Shown piece by piece: positions 52,052-61,504 of a stretch of DNA of 64,000 nucleotides; the stretch's first letter is position 1; each line of letters opens with the position of its first letter. This stretch comes from CAVVDY01 sp963819645. Lineage in GTDB: Bacteria > Acidobacteriota > Terriglobia > Terriglobales > Acidobacteriaceae. The position numbers were made by a program, and so were the translations under genes. Where the stretch lies: contig CAWFWZ010000001.1 of NCBI GenBank assembly GCA_963819645.1, forward strand, positions 186,001 to 250,000, read 5' to 3'. The notes under the pieces were generated by a model, which was not told the DNA's origin, did no database searches, and saw only the letters and a list, made by a program, of their open reading frames with translations.

Positions 52052-54816
52052 TGCCGGGTCCCCCGGCCACAGCTGTGGGTCGCATGACGTCCTGGAGCAT
52101 TTCGATTTCCGCCATAAACCGGTCGATCAAACCGACGGCTGCGGTGGCGTCCTCGACCTGGCTGGCGGTTTCAATTTCCTGGGCTAGATCCGCGGTGCCT
52201 GGCAAGCCAAGCGCGCCCAGGCTACCCTTCAGCTTATGGGCGGGTTCGCGCAGCGATGCGATGTCACCTCGCGCCAGGGCTTCGGTCAAGCGTCGAGCCA
52301 ATACCGGGTAGTCATTGAAGAAGAGTTCGATCAGTTCGTCGAGCAGCGACTCGTCACCGCCCAATCGGTCAAGCGCGGCGGCCCGGTCCCAAAGCGCCTT
52401 GTCGGATACGCTGGGCTTGCACGGTGCATCATGGCTCTCGGCTTTCAGCGTACTCCCCAGCGTTACCCGCCTTATGGCCTGTTCGATTTCGTTCAATCGG
52501 GCCGGCTTGCTCAGGTAATCGTCCATGCCTGCGGCGAGGCACTTCTCGCGATCTCCCTTGAGCGCGTGCGCGGTCATGGCAATAATCGGAATGGGCTTGT
52601 CTGTGTGCTTCTCCAACTCCCGGATAGACCGTGTCGCGGCATAGCCGTCCATCTCCGGCATCTGCACGTCCATAAAGATGAGATCAAAATTGCCGGTGCG
52701 GAAGAAGTCGACGGCTTCCACGCCATTGTTGGCGACGGCAGTTACGTGTCCCATGCGCTCCAGCAGGCGTTGCAGGAACTTCTGGTTCACCGCATTGTCC
52801 TCGGCGATGAGGATGCGGTAGGAAGAGTTGGTCGCAGGCATGGTCGAGCGCGTGACCAAAGCGGTTGCGGAACAGGACCGAGGCTTCTGCAGGACGATCT
52901 CGATGGCACTGCGAAGCTCGTTGTTATGGACGGGCTTCACCAGATAGCAATCGATACCGATATCGCGGCAGCGGGCGATATCGCCTTGCTGGTCGGCTGA
53001 ACTCAACATGATCACTCGGGTGTCAGCCAGATTGGCATCCGAGCGCATGCGCTGTATCAGTTCGAAGCCGTCCATTTCAGGCATCTGAGAATCGATGATG
53101 GCCAGCCGATAGCCGGCGCCCGCCGCGGATGCGTTGCGCAGCATCTGTAATGCGGTCTGCGCCGAGGCTGTGGCATCGCACAGCATGCCCCACGAGTTGC
53201 AGGATGATTGCACGATGCGGCAATTGGTGGCGTTGTCGTCGACCACCAGAACTCGCAGGCCGGAGAATTGGCAGGCGTTGACCGGCTCGCTGGCCGGCTG
53301 CGCATCCTGTACCTCGCCGAGGCTTACGGTGAACAGGAAGGTGCTGCCCTTGCCGGCTTCGCTCTCCAGCCGAATACGTCCGCCCATCATGGCGACCAGG
53401 CGAGACACGATGGTGAGTCCCAGTCCGGTGCCGCCATACCTTCGCGTGGTGCTGCTGTCTGCCTGGGAGAAGGGGTGGAAAATCGTGCTCTGTTTTTCCG
53501 GGGGAATGCCGATTCCGGTGTCGGCCACGCGGAACAGGATTTCCTGCTTGCCTGCGGCAGACCCGAGGTATCTGACTTCAATCACTACTTCGCCGGTGGA
53601 GGTGAACTTGATGGCATTGCCCAGCAGATTAAAGAGAACCTGCCGTAGCCGGGCCGGGTCTCCGCTCACCATCGCCGGCAGTCCAGGCTGAAGGTCGCAG
53701 ACCAGCTCAAGCTGTTTTTGGCGTGCCGGGACCGCCATCATTTTCACCACTTCGCGAATCAGTTCCGGCAAATCGAAGGCGATGTCTTCCAGTTCCAGCT
53801 TGCCGGACTCGATTTTGGAGAAATCGAGAATGTCATTAATGACGCGCAACAGGGTTTCGCCTGAGCCCATCGCCATCAGCAGGTACTCGCGCTGCTCCGC
53901 GGTGAGCGCGGAATCGAGCACCAGCCCTATCATGCCGATGACGCCATTCAACGGGGTGCGAATCTCGTGACTCATGTTGGCCAGGAACTCGCTCTTGGTC
54001 CGGCTGGCGCTCTCGGCAGTGTCCTTGGCGGCACGCAAGTCGGCATTTAACATCCGCAGATCCGCGGTTTGCCGCGCCACTTCGTGCTGCAGGCTGTCCT
54101 GGTTGGATTCGAGCTGCCGGTCGCGGCTCTCGATCTCCATCAACATTTCGTTAAAGCCGGTGACCAGTTCTCCAACCTCATCTTTGGTTTCAACCTGGGC
54201 GCGCAAGCTGTAGTCGCCGGTGCGGGAAACGGCACGAGCGATGCGCAGCAGACGGCGGACCGGGCGGGTGATCAGGCGCTGTAATCGCATGGCGAGAAAA
54301 AGCGCGATCAGCGATGAGTTCAGCAGTACGCAGAAGATGATGGCGGCGTAACGCAGCAGCCGTGCGTTCAACTCGCTGCAGACGCGAATGCACCACCACG
54401 GTTCCCAGGCGTTCGCCGTTCACCACTACCGGACGAATCAGCGTCAGCTGACCATACGAGGCCAGCAGGCCATCGCGAGGAGGGGGCGAGTCGCAGCTCC
54501 ACGAGGAATCACGCGCAAAGCGGGCAAAGGTGGATCCGTCGTTCAGGTATAGACAAATCCCGGTCACCGAAGATGCGAAGCGCGAAGAGGTGAGGATCTC
54601 CGATGCGGCCTGCCGGTCGTTGAATGCCATCGCGGCCGCGCTATTTTGTCCCAGCACGTCGGCCAGCAGGCTTAGCTGCTCGATCTGATTGACGCGGAAA
54701 CGATGAATGTCGTAGCTGACGATCAACAGGCAGGCGATGAGCAGCGCAGTACCGCTGATGCCGGTGATGATGAACACCAGTTTGCGGCCAAGCGAAAGAT
54801 CGTCAAGCAGACGCAT
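52044..54816 (-). CDS. CHASE8 hybrid histidine kinase (HisKA-HATPase-REC-REC-HPT)
   Basis: Rejoined across a frame change near 54385 this is an about 920-residue sensor. It has TM1 (LVFIITGISGTALLIACLLI), a periplasmic CHASE8-type region (LLADVLGQNSAAAMAFNDRQ, ICLYLNDGSTFARFA), TM2 and HAMP (LITRPVRRLLRIARAVSRTG). HisKA carries the His in FLANMSHEIRTPLNGVIGMI, and the HATPase boxes are LLGNAIKFTS, VADTGIGIPP and YGGTGLGLTIVSRL. Two receivers follow (LRVLVVDDNATNCRIVQSSC; ILIAEDNAVNQKFLQRLLER), then an HPT domain (LREPAHKLKGSLGALGL). CHASE8 is the sensor of YfiN, which binds YfiR. The yfiR-like gene is four bases upstream and the GGDEF regulator overlaps downstream. Confidence 0.92.
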
Positions 54817-54819
54817 AGG

Positions 54820-55509
54820 TCAATGATTTTCGATTGCGATCGTCTCGCCGTTTCGGTGTCCCAGACGAAGCAGCTTCGAGCTCACCGTCAGGTGAGAGCG
54901 CTGGATGGTTTCGAGGTTCACGACCAGTCCCACCCGCTGAGCCTGGAAGAAAAGTTGGATCATTCCGCCCAGGTCGAGGAATCCCGGTTGTTCGCCAATG
55001 GTCAGGATGTCAGAGCCGCGAAGGCTGGTCAGATACTGCTGCAACCTTGGCCTTGCGCACGCGGCAATGAAGACGATTTGGCAACCGCGGGCTTCCGTAG
55101 GTCCCGCGATTTGCTCAACTCGTATCGGGTGCGACCTGACTGCCTTGCCCGCGACTAAATGTTGGAGTGCGACGCTGGTGGGGGCGCTGTCCGCCACGCA
55201 TATGCGGTAGGGCTGAGCCCCGTTTTTCCCCGGCCATTCAACAAACTGGGTGAGATGAAATAGGACCGCAGCTCTTATATCGTCCTGCGAAACCGAGACC
55301 TGCTCCGTCGGTTGCGCACAGCAGGGGTGGGACGCGAACAATAAGCTCAGGAGCGCGAACACGATCGGCAGGGTACATCTCGGCAAAGCTGTCTTCGGTT
55401 GAGCTTCTTGCCGGAATACTCCGCCGGGCTGCAGGCGCAGACAACGAACGGGCAGCAGCACAAGATACATGGCTGCGACGGGGCTAACGGAATTTGCACG
55501 CCGTTGCAC
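54820..55509 (-). CDS. yfiR: YfiR-like periplasmic regulator
   Basis: The mature part is the YfiR/DUF4154 domain: DIRAAVLFHLTQFVEWPGKN, YRICVADSAPTSVALQHLVA, CQIVFIAACARPRLQQYLTS, LTIGEQPGFLDLGGMIQLFF, and LVVNLETIQRSHLTVSSKLL, all typical of the family. In Pseudomonas YfiR represses the CHASE8 cyclase YfiN from the periplasm. The signal peptide lies around TLPIVFALLSLLFASHPCCA, about 45 residues after the first possible start, so the true start is uncertain. It is the first gene of the kinase-cyclase operon. Confidence 0.85.
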   Translation of the reverse strand: MQRRANSVSPVAAMYLVLLPVRCLRLQPGGVFRQEAQPKTALPRCTLPIVFALLSLLFASHPCCAQPTEQVSVSQDDIRAAVLFHLTQFVEWPGKNGAQPYRICVADSAPTSVALQHLVAGKAVRSHPIRVEQIAGPTEARGCQIVFIAACARPRLQQYLTSLRGSDILTIGEQPGFLDLGGMIQLFFQAQRVGLVVNLETIQRSHLTVSSKLLRLGHRNGETIAIENH

Positions 55510-55687
55510 CTATACGTCATCGGCGCTGCACACAATTGTCTTGAAGATTGTTCCTCGTTGCCCGGTTTGCCACGCTGGTTCCCAAGTGCAGATTTATGCA
55601 CAATTCACGAGGCATTAACTAGGGAGTCACTACACTCAGTCACAATCAGAGCATCCAGACTTCCGCCACCGGCGGGCCTTGGAGTGC

Positions 55688-58054
55688 ATGCTCATCCCGA
55701 CTGAAGCATCGCAAACACGTTTGCAGAGTAAGCGCGAGCAACCACGAGTGCTGCGCGAGCTTCCTTTCGGGCCCGGCGACGTAACCGCCGGAAGTGAGGA
55801 CGAGTTGCAGGCCGTGGTCGCCGGCAAATCAGACTCTTGCGACCTGCCCGTCGCCATCCGTGAATCGAAGTTCTACCGCAACCTGGAGAAGCGTATCTCC
55901 AGTGGTGAAGCTCCGCGACGGACTTATCTCGAGATTGAGAAGTTTCTGAGCGACTCCGGCGAGGTTTGGGAGAACAGTTGGATACGTTTTCCTGAAGGCC
56001 GTCTGAGCACGCATGCGCTGGAAACACTCCGCGCCGATCTTGGAATACAGGCCCAGGAAAGGCTTCAAAGCAACTCGCAACGACGTGCCAGCGCTACAGC
56101 TTCACGCATGAGGGGCGGCCGTGGTTGCGGGTGCCGATTAGTTATGCCCTGAAGCTGGCACTGGCCGACCTCATGGGCTCGCAGCCCCGGTTGCCTGAGC
56201 GCATTCTGGCCGAAGCCGAGCGTCTGCTGGGACATTTCTTCAACGACAACACTTCGCCGGAGACGACTTCCTTCCACGTGGTATCGGCCACGCCAGCAGC
56301 GCTCCACCGGCGAGCAGGTGGCGCGTGAGTCGGCGCGGCGGTTCCTGTTCACCACGCTGCTGATGTCGTGGGCCAATCAGCGCTTCGGTCTGAAAGAAAA
56401 CGGCCAGCGGGGAATGGTCTATCACGGGCCGCATCCGCCGGTGCGGCAGACTGAGCTGTCATCGTGCATCTCCGACTCGTTCTATCGCGAGCTGTTCATG
56501 AGCCCCTGTCTCTCGGGATGGGATGACGGCGAAGCCAAGGCTGAATACATGCACCTGTGCCATCAGGTGCTGAGCCGCAGCCAGCTCAACTCGGTGGCCA
56601 AGCTGCGCGAGGCCGGCCTGATCGCCAACAACCTGATTGTGCTGCCCAGCCTGTCGAATGTGAGCCTGGCCAACAACGGGATTCACGTCAGCATGGGAAG
56701 CCGCTCGTTGACGCGGCGGTTGCAAGATGCCGACACCGCAGAAGCGTTCCGGGAAGAGAAGCGGCTCGGCGACCTTGCCATCAAAATTTTCGAGCACTTT
56801 CTGCCGCTGTTTGTCGGCACGTATTCGGCGGCGCCCTATCGCATCGACTTCGCGCAATTTCATCCCGAGGTGTTGCTGGCGTTTCTTCCCCACGAGCTCG
56901 ACTTCACGCACCTGCGGTTGATGTGGCGCGAGTGGAAGGAAAAAGCCAAGCTGAAAATTCTGGGCAGGTCGGCGACACCGTACGGTCCGCATTGGCTCGA
57001 TCGCGCTATTTCGGGCATGTTCCGTTTGCGCGGAGACCTGGTTCCCGACTATCGGTTGCTGAACTATCCGGTGGCATGGCTGTCGACCGAGCACGCGTCA
57101 GCGTTGGATGGCGAGCCGGGAAACACTGCACGCCTGGCGGCAGAGTTGGATCAGCTCGGTATCGTCGACCGGCGCATGTCGTTCTACATGCCGCTGCGAT
57201 TGCGTCAATTCGACGCGTGCGGTTATTCAGGTTTCGAAGCGCGCTACTACAGCTTGTTCCCCAGCTATGACCGCGACATGGCGCCGGCGATCGACTTGCA
57301 GCAACTGCTGCTGGCAGCTTCGTACCGATTGGCGCTGGAGGGAGCGGTCACGCACGAAGACATCCCGGACGATCCTACGGCGGAGAGCGAGCGCCGCCAG
57401 CCCTTCTTTTTCCGCGCTGCCGGCCTGCCGGCGTTTTATGTCCACAAACGCTCGCAGAACGAACTGTTACGGCGCATTTTGCGTCACTCGAAGAACACCC
57501 GCTCGAGTTGGCGGCACGCGGACTACCTGCGAGTTTCGCTGAGCGACTACTGCCACGCGCTGCTCGCGTTTCTGGAAGAAGCGGCCACGGGCGTCATTGA
57601 GGACCTCGAGGCAAACTTGCTGTTGGGCGATCTGCGCTGGCGACTGGCGGACAAGCGCATGCGCGCCTCCGAACGCTTAGTTGCAGAGATTGTGAACGGT
57701 TGTGGCGAGCAGGATGCGATGCGCACCAATGCGGCAGAGTTTAATCGCGCGGCCGAGAAGCATTATCGCGAGGACCTGCGGCATGCGCAGCTGAGGGAGG
57801 CGCTGGATTATCTGCGGGAGGACGTGGCGGACGCTCCGATCGGCGCGGAGGAGGAATTGCGTGCGCTGATACGGTGCGGCGTGCGCGTGCAGGATCCGGC
57901 GCGCTTCCTCGACAGCATCGGAAATCGTTTGCTGCGGGAAGAGCTTTCGACTACGGAACTGGAATCGCTGCTCAGTCTGCTGCTGGTCCTTTCCGCCGTC
58001 GAACACGGCAGGAGTGAGCTGGCGAGTTCGGAACCAATGGTCAACAGGGCATGA
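55688..58054 (+). CDS. Large soluble protein of unknown function, first gene of a lipid-enzyme operon
   Basis: When rejoined across frame changes near 56060, 56090 and 56290 this is an about 790-residue protein that I do not recognise. It has no signal peptide and no obvious TM helix. Segments of likely alpha structure include GDLAIKIFEHFLPLFVGTYS, WREWKEKAKLKILGRSATPY, LDQLGIVDRRMSFYMPLRLR and RASERLVAEIVNGCGEQDAM. A conserved-looking stretch (MVYHGPHPPVRQTELSSCIS; FMSPCLSGWDDGEAKAEYMH) carries His/Cys/Asp that could form a site. The GTSP...-type catalytic motifs of known families are absent. Its TGA overlaps the ATG of a phosphatidylserine decarboxylase homologue, which in turn overlaps an Lgt-like gene, so its role is probably in phospholipid or lipid-carrier metabolism (inference). 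Confidence 0.7.
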
Positions 58055-59064
58055 TGCACGAATACATCGTCAGGGAAACGGGTGAGATCGCGCGCGAGCG
58101 GCTGGTCGGCGATAAGACGGTGGCTGCTTTATATTCGCCCAAGCTGGAGAACGCAGCCTGGGTTTCGAGGCTGGCATCGAGCCGAAAATTTTCTGAGCTT
58201 CTCGGCTACCTTAACTATGATAACCGGCTCTCTTCGCGCGCTTCGGGCATGAAGCGTTTTCTAAAGAAGAGTGGCATCGACCTGTCGGAGCTGGTGGATG
58301 AGCCGTCATCGTTAGCCACCGCGCGGCAGATGTTCGAGCGCAAGATTCGCTACTGGGAGTGTCGGCCTTTGCCGAAAGTCAGCCCTTGCGTGGTTTGTCC
58401 GGCGGACTCGCGAGTTGCGGTCGGCTCCATGTCCAAAACGTCGAAGCTGCTGATCAAGGAAAAATTTTTCGCGTTTCCCGAACTGCTGGGTGGCCCACGC
58501 ATTCGCTGGATCAAAGAGTTCAAAGAAGGGGACTATGCGGTCTTTCGGCTGACTCCCGAAAAATATCACTACACGCATGTGCCGGTCCAAGGCGTCGTCG
58601 CAGACTTCTACGCAGTCAATGGCCGCTATCATTCCTGCAATCCCAACGCGACGGTTAAGCTGATAACGCCGCACTCCAAGAACAAGCGCGTGGTGACCAT
58701 CATCGACACGGATTGCGCCGGCGGAACGGGCATCGGTTTCGTCGGCATGATCGAAGTCGTGGCCTTGATGATCGGTCAAATCGATCAGCGCTACAGCGAG
58801 CGCGAGTATCGCGATCCAAAGCCGGTTGAGCCCGGCATGATGCTGCGCATCGGAGCTCCCAAGGCACTCTTTCGCCCCGGCAGCAGCACCGTCGTCCTGT
58901 TGTTTCAGCGTGATCGGATTCGCTTCGCCGAGGACCTGGTTCGCAATCAGCACCGCCGTGAAGTGCGCAGCCGCTACTCGCGCGCCTTTGGGCAGGCGCT
59001 GGTCGAGACCGACGTGGCGGTCCGTTCGCTGCTGGCCTTGCCTGCAAAAAGGAGGACCGCATGA
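58051..59064 (+). CDS. Phosphatidylserine decarboxylase homologue
   Basis: The PSD fold is recognisable by the catalytic Asp region CVVCPADSRVAVGSMSK, the His region FRLTPEKYHYTHVPVQGVVA (family YHRFHSPVxG) and the self-cleavage site FRPGSSTVVLLFQRDRI. In standard enzymes the site is LGST, where the Ser becomes the pyruvoyl cofactor; here it reads GSST, so processing may still occur but is altered by one residue. PSD makes phosphatidylethanolamine. At 337 residues it is of the longer type, with an N-terminal extension rich in Arg/Ser. It is coupled to both neighbours by overlapping stops and starts, and is probably a paralogue devoted to this operon rather than the housekeeping enzyme. Confidence 0.82.
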   Translation: MMHEYIVRETGEIARERLVGDKTVAALYSPKLENAAWVSRLASSRKFSELLGYLNYDNRLSSRASGMKRFLKKSGIDLSELVDEPSSLATARQMFERKIRYWECRPLPKVSPCVVCPADSRVAVGSMSKTSKLLIKEKFFAFPELLGGPRIRWIKEFKEGDYAVFRLTPEKYHYTHVPVQGVVADFYAVNGRYHSCNPNATVKLITPHSKNKRVVTIIDTDCAGGTGIGFVGMIEVVALMIGQIDQRYSEREYRDPKPVEPGMMLRIGAPKALFRPGSSTVVLLFQRDRIRFAEDLVRNQHRREVRSRYSRAFGQALVETDVAVRSLLALPAKRRTA

Positions 59065-60109
59065 TCGACGCTGCTTTCATCGCAACGCTTGCCGCACTCA
59101 TGGCTGCTCTTTTTGCTTGGGGTTTCAAAACGCTTCCGCAAGAGCGCTGGCAGATGATCGCCGCCGTGCCTCTGACCAAAAATCATCACGGCACATGGCG
59201 TGGCATGAACCTGACGTTCTACGGATTCTTCAGCGCGACGGGCAGCGTTTTCGGAATCGGACTGGCCCTGCTGCTGCTCGCGTCGATACACGTGTCGATG
59301 CTGGTCGCCGTGATTCTTATCTCCGGGATGCTCGTGTTTTGCGTGCCCGCGTCGCGGCTGGTGGCCGCCATCGTCGAGAAGAAGAGCAATACATACACCA
59401 TCGCGGGAGCCGCATTCGTCGCGGCGATGTTGTTGCCGCCGCTGGTTTGGCTCGGCGGGAAACTGCTCGCAGGACGGGGGCTGACGCTGTACGCCGTTCC
59501 CACCTTGGCTGCTGCGGCGATCGCTTACGCACTGGCCGAGGCGATTGGTCGCCTGGCGTGCATGAGCTTCGGATGTTGCTATGGCATGCCACTGCGCGAC
59601 GCGACGCCACGCCTGGCGAAGAATCTTCCGCCGCTTCAACACCGTCTTTCACGGCGATACGAAAAAGGCGGCCTACGCCTCGCAGCTTGCAAGATGAGCC
59701 GCTGGTTCCGGTGCAGGCCCTGACCTCGGTGGTGTTCACCTTGTCGGGACTTGTCGGGTTGGTGTTCTTCGTCATGCAGTACTGGCGGCTCGCCGTGCTG
59801 GCGCCAATGATAGGCACGTGGGGATGGAGGGCGATCGCCGAAAATCTGCGCGCCGATCATCGAGGGCACACGCGCATCTCGGTGTATCAGGTCATGAGCC
59901 TGATCGCGTTGTCTTACCTCTCTGCCGCTGCCTTTATCATGCCTTCGATCGGTCCTCTACCTGATCTGGCGCTGGGTCTTTCAGAGCTGGCAAAACTTCC
60001 GGTGTTTCTCGTCTTGCAGACTCTGTGGGGGCTGCTGTTTCTGTTTTACGGACGCAGCCAGGTCACGGCATCGGTGTTGTCATTTCACGTGGTGACGGAG
60101 CGGACATAG
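59061..60109 (+). CDS. Lgt-like (prolipoprotein diacylglyceryl transferase family) membrane protein, frameshifted
   Basis: This polytopic protein begins FIATLAALMAALFAWGFKTL, with NLTFYGFFSATGSVFGIGLA and the motif EAIGRLACMSFGCCYGMPLR, the counterpart of the Lgt signature GRxxCFxxGCCYG that holds the catalytic Arg. The usual HPTQLYE motif is replaced by DEPLVPVQALTSV. The frame changes between about 59640 and 59690; the other frame then gives the C-terminal TM helices VFTLSGLVGLVFFVMQYWRL and VFLVLQTLWGLLFLFYGRSQ. Lgt uses phosphatidylglycerol to modify a lipoprotein Cys. This relative may transfer a lipid group to a different acceptor. It ends seven bases from the convergent ridA stop. Confidence 0.75.
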
Positions 60110-60115
60110 GGTCGC

Positions 60116-60515
60116 TCATTTCAACTCCGCCGCAATGATCGCATCGGCCTCGATCTCTACCAGCATCTCCGGCGAGACGAACGAGATCACCTGCAGCATC
60201 GTGGCTGCGGGACGAATGTCGGCGAAGATTTCGCCATGGGCACGAGCCGCCTCTTCCCAACGGCTGATGTCGGTCACATAGGTTCGAGTCCGTACTACGT
60301 CGCGAAAGCTCGCGCCGGCACTTCTCCAGCGCTCTTCCGATGTTCTTGAGCGTCTGCACTGCTTGCGCGTACATGTCGTCGCCGCCGACGATTTTCCCGT
60401 CAGCACCGGTGGCGACGGTTCCAGAGACGGTGACAAACGGTCCGACCTTCACGGCACGGGAGAAGCCAACTCTGCCTTCGTACGGAGAGTTGCCTGCGAT
60501 GTTCTTGCGTTCCAT
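60116..60515 (-). CDS. RidA-family enamine/imine deaminase
   Basis: The protein starts RKNIAGNSPYEGRVGFSRAV, with GPFVTVSGTVATGADGKIVG and QAVQTLKNIGRALEK, then continues after a frame change near 60310 with FRDVVRTRTYVTDISRWEEA and MLVEIEADAIIAAE. The Arg in VRTRTYVTD and the C-terminal EIEADA motif are those of RidA/YjgF proteins that hydrolyse reactive enamines. The length of about 130 residues is normal. It is convergent with the Lgt-like gene. Confidence 0.85.
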
Positions 60516-60821
60516 GTTTTCCTTCCATGCGTATCTGCGAAGCCTGCTGGCAATCGTTGTACATTGCCGCCAGAGTGATTGTCTATTCGCCGACTTCCGG
60601 CTCTGGTAGCAACCAAATAACCAGAAACAGTGTTCGAAATAGGTAACGCCGGCATCGCTTACCGGGCCCCGAACGCGTTCTGCGAAGGCAGTATCTTTGC
60701 GGATACGTGGCAATGGATTCGCTTGCGTAGCGATGCGAACTGGATTAAGAACACGAACAAGATTTGTAGCGTTCGTTGTGGGCAGACCCCTTGCGGGGAC
60801 CGGAGGAACGAACACCAGACC

Positions 60822-61373
60822 ATGATTCCTGAATCGCATCCGCTGCAAGAACTCTTCACGGAATTAGTTCATTACCATTTCGACCGCGAACTCAAGTTGC
60901 GTGATGGTGCGGTGCAGGATTATGTCGCCGGCATGCTGACCGAGTTCTGCGAGTGCGAGCAGTTGTTCAAGATTCGCAACGCGACCGAGCGACCGCTGGA
61001 AGATGTTGGCGAGATGCTCCTGGAGTCCGACCCGATCTACGGGCCGGCGCCGTCGTTCGATCGCGAACGGCAGGTACGTAAGCATATTGGGGACTACACG
61101 CTCTTTCTCTCGGGCATGTTTCCCGAGAGTATCAATCGCTTTCGCCTGCGGCATGCGCGGCTGGAGAACTTCGTCGACTTTCTCAAGGCCGGCAAGGAGA
61201 GCTATTACATCGTCTCCAAATTCGACCAGTTCGAATACACGAAGCTGGCGCCTCTATTCGCAAAGCTGGCGCACGAATTTGAATCGTGCGTATACGGCCT
61301 GAACCTGGTGAAGAGCGATTTGCAAGAAATGCAGCATCCGATTACGCAGCAGGCCAACGAAATCATCATGTAG
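60822..61373 (+). CDS. Conserved protein of unknown function
   Basis: This 183-residue, acidic, mainly helical protein reads PLQELFTELVHYHFDRELKL, DYVAGMLTEFCECEQLFKIR, GDYTLFLSGMFPESINRFRL and YYIVSKFDQFEYTKLAPLFA. There are no TM helices, signal peptide or recognised domain. The helical pattern and charged interfaces suggest a soluble, possibly partner-binding protein. The start at MIPESHPLQEL was chosen because the upstream in-frame sequence is repeat-like. Confidence 0.7.
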   Translation: MIPESHPLQELFTELVHYHFDRELKLRDGAVQDYVAGMLTEFCECEQLFKIRNATERPLEDVGEMLLESDPIYGPAPSFDRERQVRKHIGDYTLFLSGMFPESINRFRLRHARLENFVDFLKAGKESYYIVSKFDQFEYTKLAPLFAKLAHEFESCVYGLNLVKSDLQEMQHPITQQANEIIM

Positions 61374-61468
61374 AAAGTGTTTTTTCTCAACATATCGTAG
61401 AGCGAACCTTGTGAATTCGCTTTGCCCGTTTCCCGCCTACAAAAAGCAGCATCTCTTGATAAAGTAGA

Positions 61469-61492
61469 AGTACTGCGGATTCTTGCAGTACT
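61469..61492. promoter_or_regulatory. Perfect inverted repeat before the zinc-ribbon/TPR gene
   Basis: AGTACTGC and GCAGTACT flank an eight-base spacer 12 bases upstream of the next ATG; CCTTTT follows. It may be an operator or the terminator of the preceding gene. Confidence 0.45.
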
Positions 61493-61504
61493 CCTTTTCG
61501 CCGA

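Noticed and set aside
56459..57094. 211-residue open frame opposite the large unknown gene
   Set aside because: The plus-strand gene is tightly coupled to the PSD gene and has a coherent frame; the antisense frame does not.
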